From positions 1 through 64,000 of the forward strand of contig WHVA01000402.1 of NCBI GenBank assembly GCA_015179125.1: a stretch of DNA of 64,000 nucleotides, written 5' to 3'. Position 1 is the stretch's first letter, and the number at the start of each line of letters is the position of its first letter. This stretch comes from Gautieria morchelliformis (lineage: Eukaryota > Basidiomycota > Agaricomycetes > Gomphales > Gomphaceae). The notes beneath the pieces are model-generated. The model saw only the letters and a program-made list of their open reading frames with translations. It made no database searches and was not told where the DNA came from. Below, one piece after another: positions 46,020 to 56,410 of this stretch. Made by a program: the position numbers and the translations under genes.

Positions 46020-47578
46020 TTACCTTTGAAACCCGATCCATCCGAGTAGATGCTTATGTTGTCTAGCCTGGTCCTGAGCCTGCGTGCAGCATCCGGTTTG
46101 CTACCAGCAACGTTGGTAGTAAAAGAGGGGCGCCAGCTGGGGTGATGTCGGCTGTGATGGATGGTCTCAATGGTGTGTGGCTTGATCTTGTAGCGCCAGA
46201 GGAGGTTGTGGATCGGGGAGGGATGGGTGCGCGGACATCTCTTCGCCCCGCTCTGAACTGCTCTGAAAAGGGGGTGAGTGTCAGGGAGGGTGGCAAGGCG
46301 AAGGGCCTCACGATGACAGGTGTCATCAAGGCGAAGCCAAACTGGAGGGATCATGGCATGAAGTTCCATAATGTCCGTAGCTGTTGACCTGTATGCCCCA
46401 GTGATCAGTATACAACCTAGACGCTGTACCTTCTCCAGGATCTTCAGGTGTCCGACCGACCCAGTTTGGTGACCCGTGCTGGCAGCTTGGTGTGGAGGGG
46501 TGAACCATACTGGGAGCGCATACTCGAGCTTGGGCAGCACCATGGAGGTGTAGAGTTGGCAGACATGACATTCAGGAAGACCAAAGGAAGGCCTGGTGAG
46601 CCTCTTCACAGCCAGAAGGAGGCTCTCAGCCTTCTGTACCGCTTGCTGCACGTGCTGGTGCCATCTGAGCTCCTGATCGATCAGGACCCCTAGCAGGCGC
46701 GCCTCAGGTACACACGTGATAACATGCTGGGTTTGTCTGTGGATGAAGTCAGCATGCTGTATGTTCTTGCACCACGTGAGCCTTAGGCACTGAAATTTGG
46801 AGAGTTCAGCATGGGAGTTGTGGGCTGCCGACCAGTCTGTCTGCTTGTTAAGCATGTCATTGAGAATCCCATCGCACTCTTTGAAGGAGTTGCCGGTTGC
46901 TACAAAGAAGTTATTGTCCACGTAAGCACCGCCATCTTCATTTGCACCTTGTGGAATGGCCATGAGGCCATAGCTATAGATGAGGTAAAGGATCATTGAG
47001 GCAGTTTCACCTTGCCTGATTCCATTGGCAATATCAATGGGCATCGAGGAGAAATGGTCAAAACTTAGCGTGGCTTTTCTATTTCTGAGCATGGCCTCAA
47101 AGAAGACTACAACCTCATTTGGATATCCTAGCCTGAACATGTTTTTGAGGAGGCGGTCAGTCACCACATTGGGGAAGGCATTTGCAATGTCAAGAAAGAC
47201 AATTGTGACTACCTTGTGATTGTGCCAGGCTGACTTGACATGATGAGTGAGAGGAAGGAGCGAGTCCACAGTAGTCCTCTGAAGTGATGTGAGGGGAGGA
47301 GGTTGTGGTGGACCGTGAGGTACACCATTATGTCAGTCATTACCCCGGAGATTACCTTACCCATCGTGTTGTATAGCGCGATAGGCCTGTAGGCCTTAGC
47401 GATGGTGTAGTCCGAACGGCCTGGCTGGTGTGGAACTATGGTCTTCCAGGTGCGCCAGTGAGCTGGAAAGTAGCCTAGCTGGAGGATAGCCCACAGGCAG
47501 ATGTGGAGAAGTGGCGCCAACGTGCTTGCACATTCCTTCAAGACTACATTTGGGATGCCATCCTCGCCAGGACCCTTG
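46020..47578 (-). mobile_element. LINE (Tad-like), reverse transcriptase half
   Basis: Minus-strand non-LTR reverse transcriptase. From the high-coordinate end: GPGEDGIPN (about 47550-47575), YRPIALYNTMGKVISGVM (about 47330-47390), motif A TIVFLDIANAFPNVV (about 47165-47210), motif B NGIRQGETAS (about 47000-47030), motif C YVDNNFFVA (about 46895-46925), then thumb and C-terminal regions, and the first RNase H Asp in IYSDGSGF at 46020-46060. Motif C has Asn in place of the second catalytic Asp (YVDN instead of Y-x-D-D), and a frameshift near 47240 separates two open parts, so it is inactive. The 5' side stops abruptly at 47578; ORF1 is not present. Confidence 0.85.
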
Positions 47579-48578
47579 TGTTAGGATTATCGCGCAGTAG
47601 CTGTGTAGTGAGAGCTCAGTGAATAGATACTTCACTGTGCATATATATTATTACTGTACCTGTGTAGTGAGAGCTACACAGGAGTGAGTGTCGGTACTTG
47701 ACGATATACATGGAATGATGCGTACCTCAACCCATCCTAGAGGCCCCAAGTAGCTGGCCGATCCAGGTGAGTGTTGATTGATGTCACGTCGTGTTCACTG
47801 ACTTAGGCAGCAGGTCACTGGTGACTGCCGTCTTTGCCTCCTTTCAGCTCCCGGTGCACTGTCGCTGTACTGAAGCAGCCTGGTATGTGGTTCATGGATC
47901 CGATCACAGTTTTTCAGTGATTTTTACCTTAGGTTTCATCACTATTCTGCCACTCCACTGAAGCACCCTGGTATGGGTTTCATGGATTGAAAAGCGGTAT
48001 TTCAGTGATTTTCACCTTATGTTTCATCTGTATTTTCCCTTGTATATATTGATTTATGACTTGAAATAATGGGGCATTCAGTTGCTGCATCTCTGAAATG
48101 TGGTGATAGAACCATAGGGTCGTAAGTGACTATTTCATGGGAACCCAGTGGTCGTCGAATCGAAATGCCTGGTTCAATCCATTGGTCTTCCGTTGTAGGA
48201 TCCCTGGATACACATGAGTCAACCCCTGAAACCAACTCATTGAAACGAAACTTTTTCCACTGAAACCGATTCATTGAATTTTCAACGGGTTCTATTGGTA
48301 TTTACACTAGCTATAATGGTTTATATACTGAATCCTCAGTGGGTCCACCCAATAGGATTCATTGGGTTGACTACCCACAGTGTGCAACAAAATGTGGCCA
48401 AAACACTGATCAGAGATGAGGATCTCTTTTCGTATTGTGATGCTGATGTGAAACAATTGTGTGGCGTGCTTGTTTGCCAGGATAGTACAAACGTGTAGCT
48501 ATAGAGAGACTGTTGTCAAGTGACGCAACATAGGCCCTAAGGCGGGGGGTCCCAATCTGGACTACCAGCCCAGAAAGA
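47579..48578. other. Non-coding stretch with LTR-like start and direct repeats
   Basis: Begins TGTTAGGATTATCGCGCAG immediately after the LINE, which looks like an LTR start, but no matching end or duplication was found. CTGTGTAGTGAGAGCT occurs twice (about 47603 and 47660). No coding frame has recognisable homology. Confidence 0.4.
47869..48030 (+). repeat. Two direct repeats of about 73 bp
   Basis: ACTGAAGCAGCCTGGTAT...GTTTCATC (47869-47940) is repeated as ACTGAAGCACCCTGGTAT...GTTTCATC (47957-48029) with about 80% identity. Confidence 0.7.
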
Positions 48579-49640
48579 TTAAGTGTGTAGGATAGTTGTT
48601 TTGGTTGCAAGAAGGGGCACGGGCATACCTTCTGCTTGTGTAAACCCTTGCGCAACAAGACGGGTCTTGTGGTTTATCACCTTACCGTCCGCATCATGTT
48701 TGTAATGGAATACAAGTCTGCTTCCCATGATGTTTACACCGTCCAGGGGTTCCACGAGGTCCCATGTCTTCAGCCTCGCGTGCTGATTCAACTCCCATCT
48801 GATGGGCGCATCCCAGTGTGGCCAATCGTTGTGGGAGCGTGTGTCATTGAGGCTCATGGGGCCGAGTCCCGTGTCATTCGCCGCTGCCGCCATCGAGTAT
48901 TCGAATGCGCGGCTCAAGGCGCATCCTGACTCCCCCTCGTCCTCAGGGCCCTCCTCTAGTTCGATGAGGGTGACCAGCGCTGACGCATTCGAGGGTATGG
49001 GTAGCCCTCACGGGTACGCGGGTGCGTTCACACGTCCCGTGCTGCTCCCAGTGCCGTCCATGATACCCCACACATACGCCGACAGTTTTCATGCGCATTG
49101 GCCTCTGCCTTGCAGTGGATCTGCTGGGGGGTCAGGGGCCTCGAGTCCCTCTAAGGGGTCGACTTTTTCTGGGTCCACGTGCTGCGGCTGTGGCTGTGGG
49201 GCCTGTGGGGCACCGCCGATGCCCTGGCTGCCGGTGGCAGACTCCCCCTCAGCCGGAGCATCAGTGGGAATGACTAGGACAGGGGTATTGAACGTGACGT
49301 TACGTTCGACGGTGACGCGGTGTTTCCCGGGCCAGTAAACCCTGTGCCCTTTACTTTTGTCGCTATATCCCACCCATCTCCCCTCCTCAGCTTTAGCCTC
49401 TAGCTTGCCACTGTCTTCTTTTAAGACAAAAAGCCTTGTGCCCCATTCAGGTAAGTCACTTAGATCTGGCTTGGTGCCATGAACAAGCTCATAGGGGGTC
49501 TTGCCATTGAGCGCACGCATCGACGAGTGATTCTTTAGCCACACCGTGTGCTGGACCGACTCGGTCCAGAGGAACTTCGGCAGGCCTACTGTCACTGAGC
49601 GCCAACATCCAAGCGCTGAGAAAGCTGACAAATCATGTCA
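48579..49640 (-). mobile_element. Ty1/copia fragment (minus strand)
   Basis: Minus-strand piece covering the end of integrase (WLKNHSSMRALNGKTPYELV, about 49500-49560), the linker, and the start of reverse transcriptase (WELNQHARLKTWDLVEPLDG, about 48735-48795). It is related to, but in the opposite orientation from, the copia fragment that follows. Broken; no LTRs assigned. Confidence 0.75.
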
Positions 49641-50645
49641 TGTGATGCACCAAATGTTGTGGTTGGAAAATACAAAATGTGTCCCAAACGGTTCCAAAAC
49701 ACAAAATAAAGTATTTGGAAAAAAATTCTTAGTCTGCACTTCAAGAGTATATAACTCAGCTACCCTGCATTATTTGGCTAAACCCTTTCCTACAAATTCA
49801 AACTAGGCATATTGAGAGAAACTCTTAGGACTCAAATAAGTCAGAACTTAATGTATGTGGGTGGAATTGAGGATGTCAGAAGGCGGCTGCTACTGGCCTG
49901 CTCACTTTCATAAAGGTCACTGGTTCCTGGTGTCCACTATCTTAGGAACATGAGGGTCGGTATTACTAATGGGAAAACAATGACAGATGTCACCTTGAGG
50001 GACGTGCTATATTGCCCGGACCTTGCTTTCACCCTGGTCACCCTGGTCTCCCTAGTGCGCTGTGATGCAGCCGGTTATTCAGTCCTGTTGAAGGACCGAA
50101 AGTGTTTGATTCGAGACGTGAAAGGGACACTGATTGGACAGGTCCTGCTCTCAAATGGTCTCTACAAAGTGGAGCACAGGTCAATGGCAGCAGCAGCAAA
50201 TGTAGCAAGGAAACCACTCATGATGGACGAATTGCACTGCCGGATGGGGCATATTTCCCCACAGGCCACTAGGAAATTGGTCCAGGACAGTACTATCACA
50301 GGGCTTGAGGTTTACATGGCTAGTCAGCCCGGATTTTGCATGGCATGTGTGCAAGCCAAGCCCACGCGGAAACCTGTCCCACAGAAGAGGGAGGGTCCGT
50401 GTGCCGGTAAATTTGGCAAGAAGGTCCATTCAGACATCTGGGGGCCAGCAAACCCTCAAAGCTATGATGGAAAGGGATACTTCATCAGCTTCACCAACGA
50501 TTACAATTGGTGGACATACCTGGTATCAATGGCCAAGAAGAGTGATGCTTTCAGCTGCTACAAGCAGTATGCAGCCTGGGTCAAAATGCAGCATGGTGCA
50601 AGGTTAAAGCGACTGCAGACTGACTGTGGGGGGGAGTACCTCTCC

Positions 50646-51045
50646 CACTGGAGGCACATAAAAAATTTCTGGTCTGAAAAACTGTTCAAAAGACTATAAA
50701 GATTTTCCCAATATTTTTAGTGTTTTTTATGTGAACAAACTATGATAAAATTTTGTGTTTTTATTAGAATTTATCAAGCAAGAAAACTGTAAAAAGATTG
50801 AAAGTTTTTTGCAGGGTTTTTTATGGGTTTCTTTGTGATTTCACAAAGAAACTTATAAAAAACACATAACAAACCCTGCAAAAAACTTTAAACTTTTTTA
50901 CAGTTTTCTTGCTCAACAAATTCTAACAAAAACACAAAATTTTGTTAAAGTTTTTTTTTACATAAAAACACTAAAAAAATTTGGAATATCTTTACAGTTT
51001 TTTGAACAGTTTTTCAGACCAGAAAATTTTTATATGCCTCCAGTG
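50646..51045. mobile_element. CACTG foldback MITE, copy 3
   Basis: A 400-bp member of the family at 9349-9746, ends CACTGGAGGCACATAAAA and TTTTATATGCCTCCAGTG, palindromic body. Flanking triplets are TCC (left) and TAC (right), two of three matching, so the target duplication has mutated or the border is off by a base. Inserted in a copia integrase region. Confidence 0.8.
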
Positions 51046-51878
51046 TACCAGGAGTTCAACTCCTGGCATCAAAAGGAACGGTCAGAAGCCTCACTGTACA
51101 TGACACACCTGAAGAAAATGGCATGTCAGAGCAGCTGAATCGCACACTGCTGGAGCATGCAGGTGTGATGCACTTGTCGACCAACTTGCCAAAGTTTCTG
51201 TGGAATGAGTCAGTCCAGAATGTGGTATGGTTAAAGAACTGCACCTCCACATGTGCACTCGATGGTAGGATGCCATACGAGCTGGTGCATGGCATGAATC
51301 CAGACCTCAGTGACCTGCCAGAATGGGGCACAAGGGTCCATGTCCTAAAGGAAAATAGTGGCAAGTTAGAATCAAAGGCGGAAGAAGGGAATTGGGTGGG
51401 ATATAGTGACAAAAGCAAAGGGCACAGGGTATACTAGCCGGGGAAACACTGTGTCACAGTGGAGCACAATGTTACATTTGAGGCTCCCATTCTTATCACC
51501 CCCACTGACACACTGACTGAGGGGGAGTCTTCTCCCAAGGCAGTCAGAATGCCAGTGGCACCCCTCATGGCCAACCGCCAGCTACCAACCCTATAGAACC
51601 TCTAAGAATTGACCCCCTTGAAGGATTCGAGGGTGCGGATCCCCCAGCGGACCTGCCACAAGGCAGGGGTCACTGCATGCAGAAGCCTTCCACATATGTG
51701 CGATGGATCGCAGAGGGCACAGGCAGCAGCACAGGTCGCTCAAATGCACCTGCCTATCTGCGAGGCCTGCCAATGCCCACCGGAGGTGCAGCCCTGGTCG
51801 CACTGACAGAGCTGGATGTTGATACCACCAGCACTGAGGGGGAGACACACCAGCCATTTGAATCTTCAATGGCGGTGG

Positions 51879-53332
51879 TGGGATGGTTCCCATGCTCCGA
51901 CCATCATCTGCCAGCGCAGAAAACAGAGAAACTACCCCCTCTGTACCTGCAGACACCATCCATAATACTCTCAGCACCCTATATGAGCTAATCCATAGCA
52001 TAGCCCTCCCTAAAACAAGGGCCGCAAAGACCTGCACTATCCCTATCGACACCTTACATAGCACTCACGATCTAATCTCCTCTGCGCGGTAAACAATTGA
52101 GACGACCTACTTCAGCTCGCATGTTTCAAACATCTGCCAAAAGCTAGAGGCAATTTCAACACACATAGGCCTTACAGCATCCCCTAGCAAGCCCTCTTAC
52201 GCATCAGCCCTGGCCAGCCCACCAACACGTGCAACATGTATCAAACCTCACCGCGACACCAAACACCATATCACGCTGTCACAGATCCACCGACAGAACC
52301 CAGCCCTTGCAGGCTTCCTGGACTCAGAGTTGAGGAAAGAAATCAACAAAGCCCTGGTCCCGCGATTCTGGGACCCAGACCCTGAAGGAGAGGAGGAAGA
52401 GGAGAGTTTACTTAGCATCCAAGCCGCAGGACGACACCAAAGCGGCAATATATGGATAGCTGCAGGCTCAGAGCATGAGCACGATGCGATAATCAGGAAA
52501 GCTCACCAATGGCTCCCGGTCCTATCGACGAACCTACGCATCATGCCAAAGACTTACCCGATGATTGTTCATACCATTCCCACTTCATTCAATCCTGATC
52601 AAGATAGTGACGACATCGCTACACTATTGGATGACAACGAGCACATCATTCCCCATCCTTCCATGCTGCAACGTGCTGAATTCATCTCCCGCTCTCACAG
52701 CAACACCAGAAGGCACACTCATCCCTTGTCCTATACCTAACTGACCATCACGCATCCAACAACTGCATCCAACAACATGTTGCATACCGAGGGTGTCTTC
52801 ACTCAACCGAACGGTTCATACAGCATCCCCCACAATGCTTCAACTGCCACCAGATAGGTCACTTTGCACGGTCATGCAGGAATGCCCCAAAGTGTGGAAC
52901 ATGTGCTGGTTTACACTTTACACATGACTGTAAGTGCCCAAACCAGAGCGCGTGCCAAGAGGCGGTCTGCCCGCATGTGACGCCGAAATGTGCACTGTGC
53001 GGAGGCCTCCATGCAGCGACCAACCACAAGTGATGCAACACCCACAAATCTATCATCAAGCAGCATGGCCACAACAACACGACAGAGGATGGACTGTACC
53101 ACACATAATGACAGAACCGAATGGTTGCGCAAGAGACGCAGCAAAACTAACACCCTCACCCACACAGGCATGGACATGCCCAGGGCTTCGTCCATGGTGC
53201 ACAAGCAGAGATAGAGAACTAAAGGCTAGATGGAACACATGTTGACCGGTGCACTGTAGCAATCGTCTTACATAGGGCCATGCCCCAAAAGACATTAAAT
53301 TGGATTATAAAATTTTTTAAAAAAATTTAAAA
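51879..53332 (+). mobile_element. Half-LINE: ORF1 plus 3' end, no ORF2
   Basis: A 1454-bp non-LTR element with an exact 11-bp target duplication AATGGCGGTGG (51868-51878 and 53333-53343) and an A/T-rich tail (53308-53332). It contains an ORF1 with CCHC knuckles (51883-53033) and then, with no reverse transcriptase, the 3' end of the LINE family also seen at 33120-33466. The full target duplication shows that it moved as this short form by target-primed reverse transcription, presumably using a relative's enzyme. Confidence 0.8.
51883..53033 (+). pseudogene. LINE ORF1 protein with three zinc knuckles, broken
   Basis: Nucleic-acid-binding ORF1 of a Tad-like LINE. It starts at 51883 (MVPMLRPSSASAENRE). 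It contains a central fold-like region (SGNIWIAAGSEHEHDAII, MIVHTIPTSFNPDQ) and C-terminal knuckles CFNCHQIGHFARSC, CGTCAGLHFTHDC and CALCGGLHAATNHK. Lesions: an in-frame stop at 52090-52092, a frameshift around 52690-52740 that moves the knuckle part to another frame, and a stop at 53031 just before the last expected Cys of the third knuckle. ORF1 proteins of this class coat the LINE RNA. Confidence 0.75.
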
Positions 53333-53799
53333 AATGGCGGTGGCAGTACATGACGCAGGAGGAGACTGAACAAGTCTCAGCGATGCGCACTGCCATGATG
53401 ACTGGCCACAATGGGATGTGTCCATCAAGTGGGAGCTAGACCAACATGCAACCCTGAGGACTTGGGATCTTGTTGAGCCCCCGGATGGCACAAATATTAT
53501 TGGCAGCAAGCTTGTGTTCCATTACAAGCGTGATGCGAGCGGTGAAGTGGTGGCACACAAAACCAGGCTCATCACACAAGGTTTCTCACAGGCAGAGGGG
53601 ATAGACTACAATGAAACCTTTTCTCCCACTGCCAAATTGTCTGCCATTTGAATCATCACTGCCCTTGCAGTCAGAAATGACTGGGAACTTGAGAAAACCA
53701 ACATAGATGGGGCATATCTCAACGCCCTGATAACCGAGACAGTCTACATGTGCCAAGCAAGAGGATATAAAGTTCCTGGGAAGGAACATTATGCACTGC

Positions 53800-54190
53800 T
53801 GCTGACTCAAATACTCCTGAAGATCCCATTTCAGTTGAGCAGCTCGTTCAAAGAGCTTTGGATGATTTGGAGTCAACTGGAGTCCTCCAGTGTTCAAACC
53901 GAATGAACATTGCAGAGCTTCTGAATCCAGCTGACAAGCTGCACATGTTTGAGGGAACTGATGAGGATATTTATCAGTCAGTGATGGATGTAAAGAAGGC
54001 ACAGGAAGAAAACAAGGACAATAGTGACAACATTGATAATGACATACCCATTGAACCTGCTCCTACGTATAATGAAGCTCTTCAGCCCATGTTACTTTTG
54101 AGGAGATATGTTCGAGACATTGACGATCCATCCACCCGTAAGTTGGAGATGATGATGGGTTCATTTGGACAGAGGACATGGGCTGCTGGG
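53800..54190 (+). pseudogene. C-terminal fragment of a pogo/Tigger-like DDE transposase
   Basis: A frame open from about 53800 to 54358 reads DPISVEQLVQRALDDLE, MNIAELLNPADKLHMFEGTD, EDIYQSVMDVKKAQEE and RYVRDIDDPSTRKLEMMMG. Acidic tails of this kind, ending in a DDPxARKLE-type motif, are common at the C-terminus of DDE_1 (pogo/Tigger, CENP-B-like) proteins of Agaricomycetes. The catalytic domain is not present. Assignment is from memory of the family and is moderate at best. Confidence 0.45.
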
Positions 54191-54486
54191 ATGAAGAATT
54201 TGAAAGACGGCATATTTCACCCGTACATAAGTAGCCTATGGCCTACTAGTACTCTTCGGCAGGTCCCGCACCTCCTAGCCCTAACCCTAAATCTCTCGAA
54301 TACCACATACTCCCTCATATCGCATACTCCAAGGCGTCCACCGAGAGGTATACTTTAGGCGGGAGTCTACTGTAATGTTCGTTATTACTAACACCTTCTG
54401 CACCAGCCTCCGGGAGTCGAGAACGCTCTCGAACGTCCGGCTATGTGCGCCGGTTCGTCGGCTGACTCATCCTCCTGATTACTAAC
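54191..54486. other. Spacer before the right inverted-repeat arm
   Basis: No gene is seen. Contains two CCCTAA units (54279-54290), too few to call telomeric. TTACTAACA occurs twice, near 54390 and 54478, the latter just before the arm. Confidence 0.4.
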
Positions 54487-54707
54487 ATTAACCACACCTC
54501 CTGGGTGCCCTGGTATCGGCCCTATACCCGACACGAGACGCTCAGTCGGGAGCAGATGTTTATCTCAGATCCAGAACCTTCATATATGCAGGCATGATGT
54601 CAACAGTAACAAACAGCGTCAATTAAATTCTCCTTCCACTGCAGGTATATGCCTTGATCGCTTGGGAGATCGTTCCTTGTCCACGTCGTAAGGCTTAAGA
54701 AAATGTT

Positions 54708-54911
54708 TTATAACACTGATTTCATTGCAAATACGCATGAGCTTGAATAGGAGCATTCTCCCGATTTTGCCGAATACAGTCGGATATGGACATCGATCTT
54801 ATCGTCACGATGATGCGCCTCAATCCAGGGGTGAGGCTTGTCAAGACATCGCTGCCTTACGGTAACATGTAGTCTTGTGGATGCACGTGTGCCAGTGGTG
54901 TGAGAAAACAT
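54708..54911 (-). CDS. Conserved small frame in the right arm
   Basis: Counterpart of 26028-26231: 67 codons beginning MFSHTTGTRASTRLHV, containing DKPHPWIEAHHRDDKIDV. Function unknown. Confidence 0.35.
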   Translation of the reverse strand: MFSHTTGTRASTRLHVTVRQRCLDKPHPWIEAHHRDDKIDVHIRLYSAKSGECSYSSSCVFAMKSVL

Positions 54912-55150
54912 ACAAGGGATGCAGCATATTGAGCGGGATAGATATCCACGGGAAAAAGCGAAATTTGTCCAGGGACGCGCAGTTTACGGAAAATATGTAC
55001 CGTAGCCCGCGGTCTTGCTATGGTATTGGGAAGTCCGGTGTCTATACGATTGGGAAATTAAACACGAATCAGCTCGGCTCCACTGGCCTATCAATACGCT
55101 GTCGTTTGGTACGTTTTTAGCGTGATTGACATATCTAGAAATTCAGAGCC

Positions 55151-55438
55151 TCACACAGTCAACTTTGGCTCAAGGTATTGGACTTTCAAATCCCAAGGAT
55201 CAGTGGGAGCTGCATCATTGTCAGCTATCAGAAATTTTCCTTTATGGATAGAGCTCTGGTCGTGGTTGAGGAATGAGCCAAGCAGACTCATGTCGAGATG
55301 AGGTGGTGTCAATCCTATAGGAGTCCAGTGTGTGGCCAATCGGGCGGAAGAGGCGGTGATTGCTGTCAGGACAACATAAGAGGCCGGAGTACGAACATAG
55401 TACAAAATTCTTTTTGTTCTCCATAAATGGCTTAGCAT
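55151..55438 (-). CDS. Conserved hypothetical C-terminal exon in the right arm
   Basis: Counterpart of 25610-25801, open for 95 codons here, ending DPWDLKVQYLEPKLTV. The longer frame includes YYVRTPASYVVLTAITA upstream. No family recognised. Confidence 0.35.
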   Translation of the reverse strand: MLSHLWRTKRILYYVRTPASYVVLTAITASSARLATHWTPIGLTPPHLDMSLLGSFLNHDQSSIHKGKFLIADNDAAPTDPWDLKVQYLEPKLTV

Positions 55439-55785
55439 CAGTGACTATATTTATGGCGAATGAATCTCCCGGAGCGCATGTTCGTTACTGTAGCGTCCAT
55501 TGAAGATTGTGATTGCTAAGAATCAAGATCGGCGAGTTGGTCTATGTTTGGTGTACCATGAGTGTACCGGATTGTACATACCAGGTTATTTCCGTGATAC
55601 ATGCGTTTTCCTGAAGTCTGGGAAGTTATTCATATTGCTGTGCATATTCTAATCTCTGAGTAGGCAAAGTCCGGCAAGTGGATCTGGAGTTGGCGACACT
55701 TCTGCGAGGTGGCGGAATGCTACTGGTCAATGCCATCTTGTGAGTTGCATTCATCAGTGCGCCACGTATCAGAGCATCAGGAGAT

Positions 55786-56172
55786 CTAGGAAATAAGGCT
55801 GCGCGCAAAAGGCTGTGGCCACTGACCAGGTGGGAGCGCCGCTGAGAACACCCTTAATGGCCTGACCCCGCGGAGAACAGATCGAAGGAGAACATAGACT
55901 GTCCATGTGTGTCCATGTAGCATGGGAATGCTGTGTTCAGTTCCAAACGCCTCGGAGAGAAGTTCAAACATGTGAAGACGAGCGAATGGCCATTCGACCG
56001 TTGACAGCCGGACAAGCCAACTGGGAAGCGTTATCGATGAGCTCCACGCCTCGTGCTTTTCCAGAATTGGTGGTTTATGATCGGCAAAAAGAGTTTTTAG
56101 TTGAAAAAATCCCATAGCAGGGTATGCGTAGACCTCCCAAATAGGCAGGTTTGTCCCAAAGAGACGGCTCAC
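55786..56172 (-). CDS. Conserved hypothetical exon in the right arm
   Basis: Counterpart of 24779-25165 with identical length (128 codons) and about a dozen amino-acid differences, many conservative. It reads away from HMG copy C. No ATG opens the frame, so it is taken as an internal exon of an unknown gene. Confidence 0.4.
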   Translation of the reverse strand: MSRLFGTNLPIWEVYAYPAMGFFQLKTLFADHKPPILEKHEAWSSSITLPSWLVRLSTVEWPFARLHMFELLSEAFGTEHSIPMLHGHTWTVYVLLRSVLRGVRPLRVFSAALPPGQWPQPFARSLIS

Positions 56173-56410
56173 GACCCGACCACATGGCGCAGATACTCAC
56201 AAAAGTATATCCAAACCTCCTAGCGCACCTTATTGAAAGCTATCAGTAGTTAAACTGCAGGATAGTATACAAACAACAATTACGAACACACTAAGGTAAT
56301 TTCTTTCCAAATTCATGGAGCAGAAGAGGAGGACAACAGTGAGTTTATCTGGAAGGTATCCTGTCCAACAGACTGGCGCTGGGCGCACCTTGGAAGCTAA
56401 GTGCTAGGAA

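Larger units (their letters stand above)
49850..53800 (+). mobile_element. Ty1/copia fragment (plus strand) with two nested insertions
   Basis: Plus-strand remnant: GAG-pre-integrase with MDELHCRMGHISP (about 50223-50262), integrase core (about 50420-50640 and 51050-51440; KLFVHSDIW-like and CGGEYLS motifs), linker (to about 51868), then the start of reverse transcriptase (about 53400-53800; WELDQHATLRTWDLVEPPDG). A foldback MITE (50646-51045) lies in the integrase and an ORF1-only LINE (51879-53332) in the linker. Broken in several places; LTRs not identified. Confidence 0.75.

Noticed and set aside
9349-51045. Spaced AT-rich palindromes read as a CRISPR-like or satellite array
   Set aside because: The three units are dispersed, have transposon-type ends and target duplications, and have no regular spacers.
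54279-54290. CCCTAACCCTAA, telomere-like
   Set aside because: Only two units; expected by chance in 64 kb and not at a sequence end.
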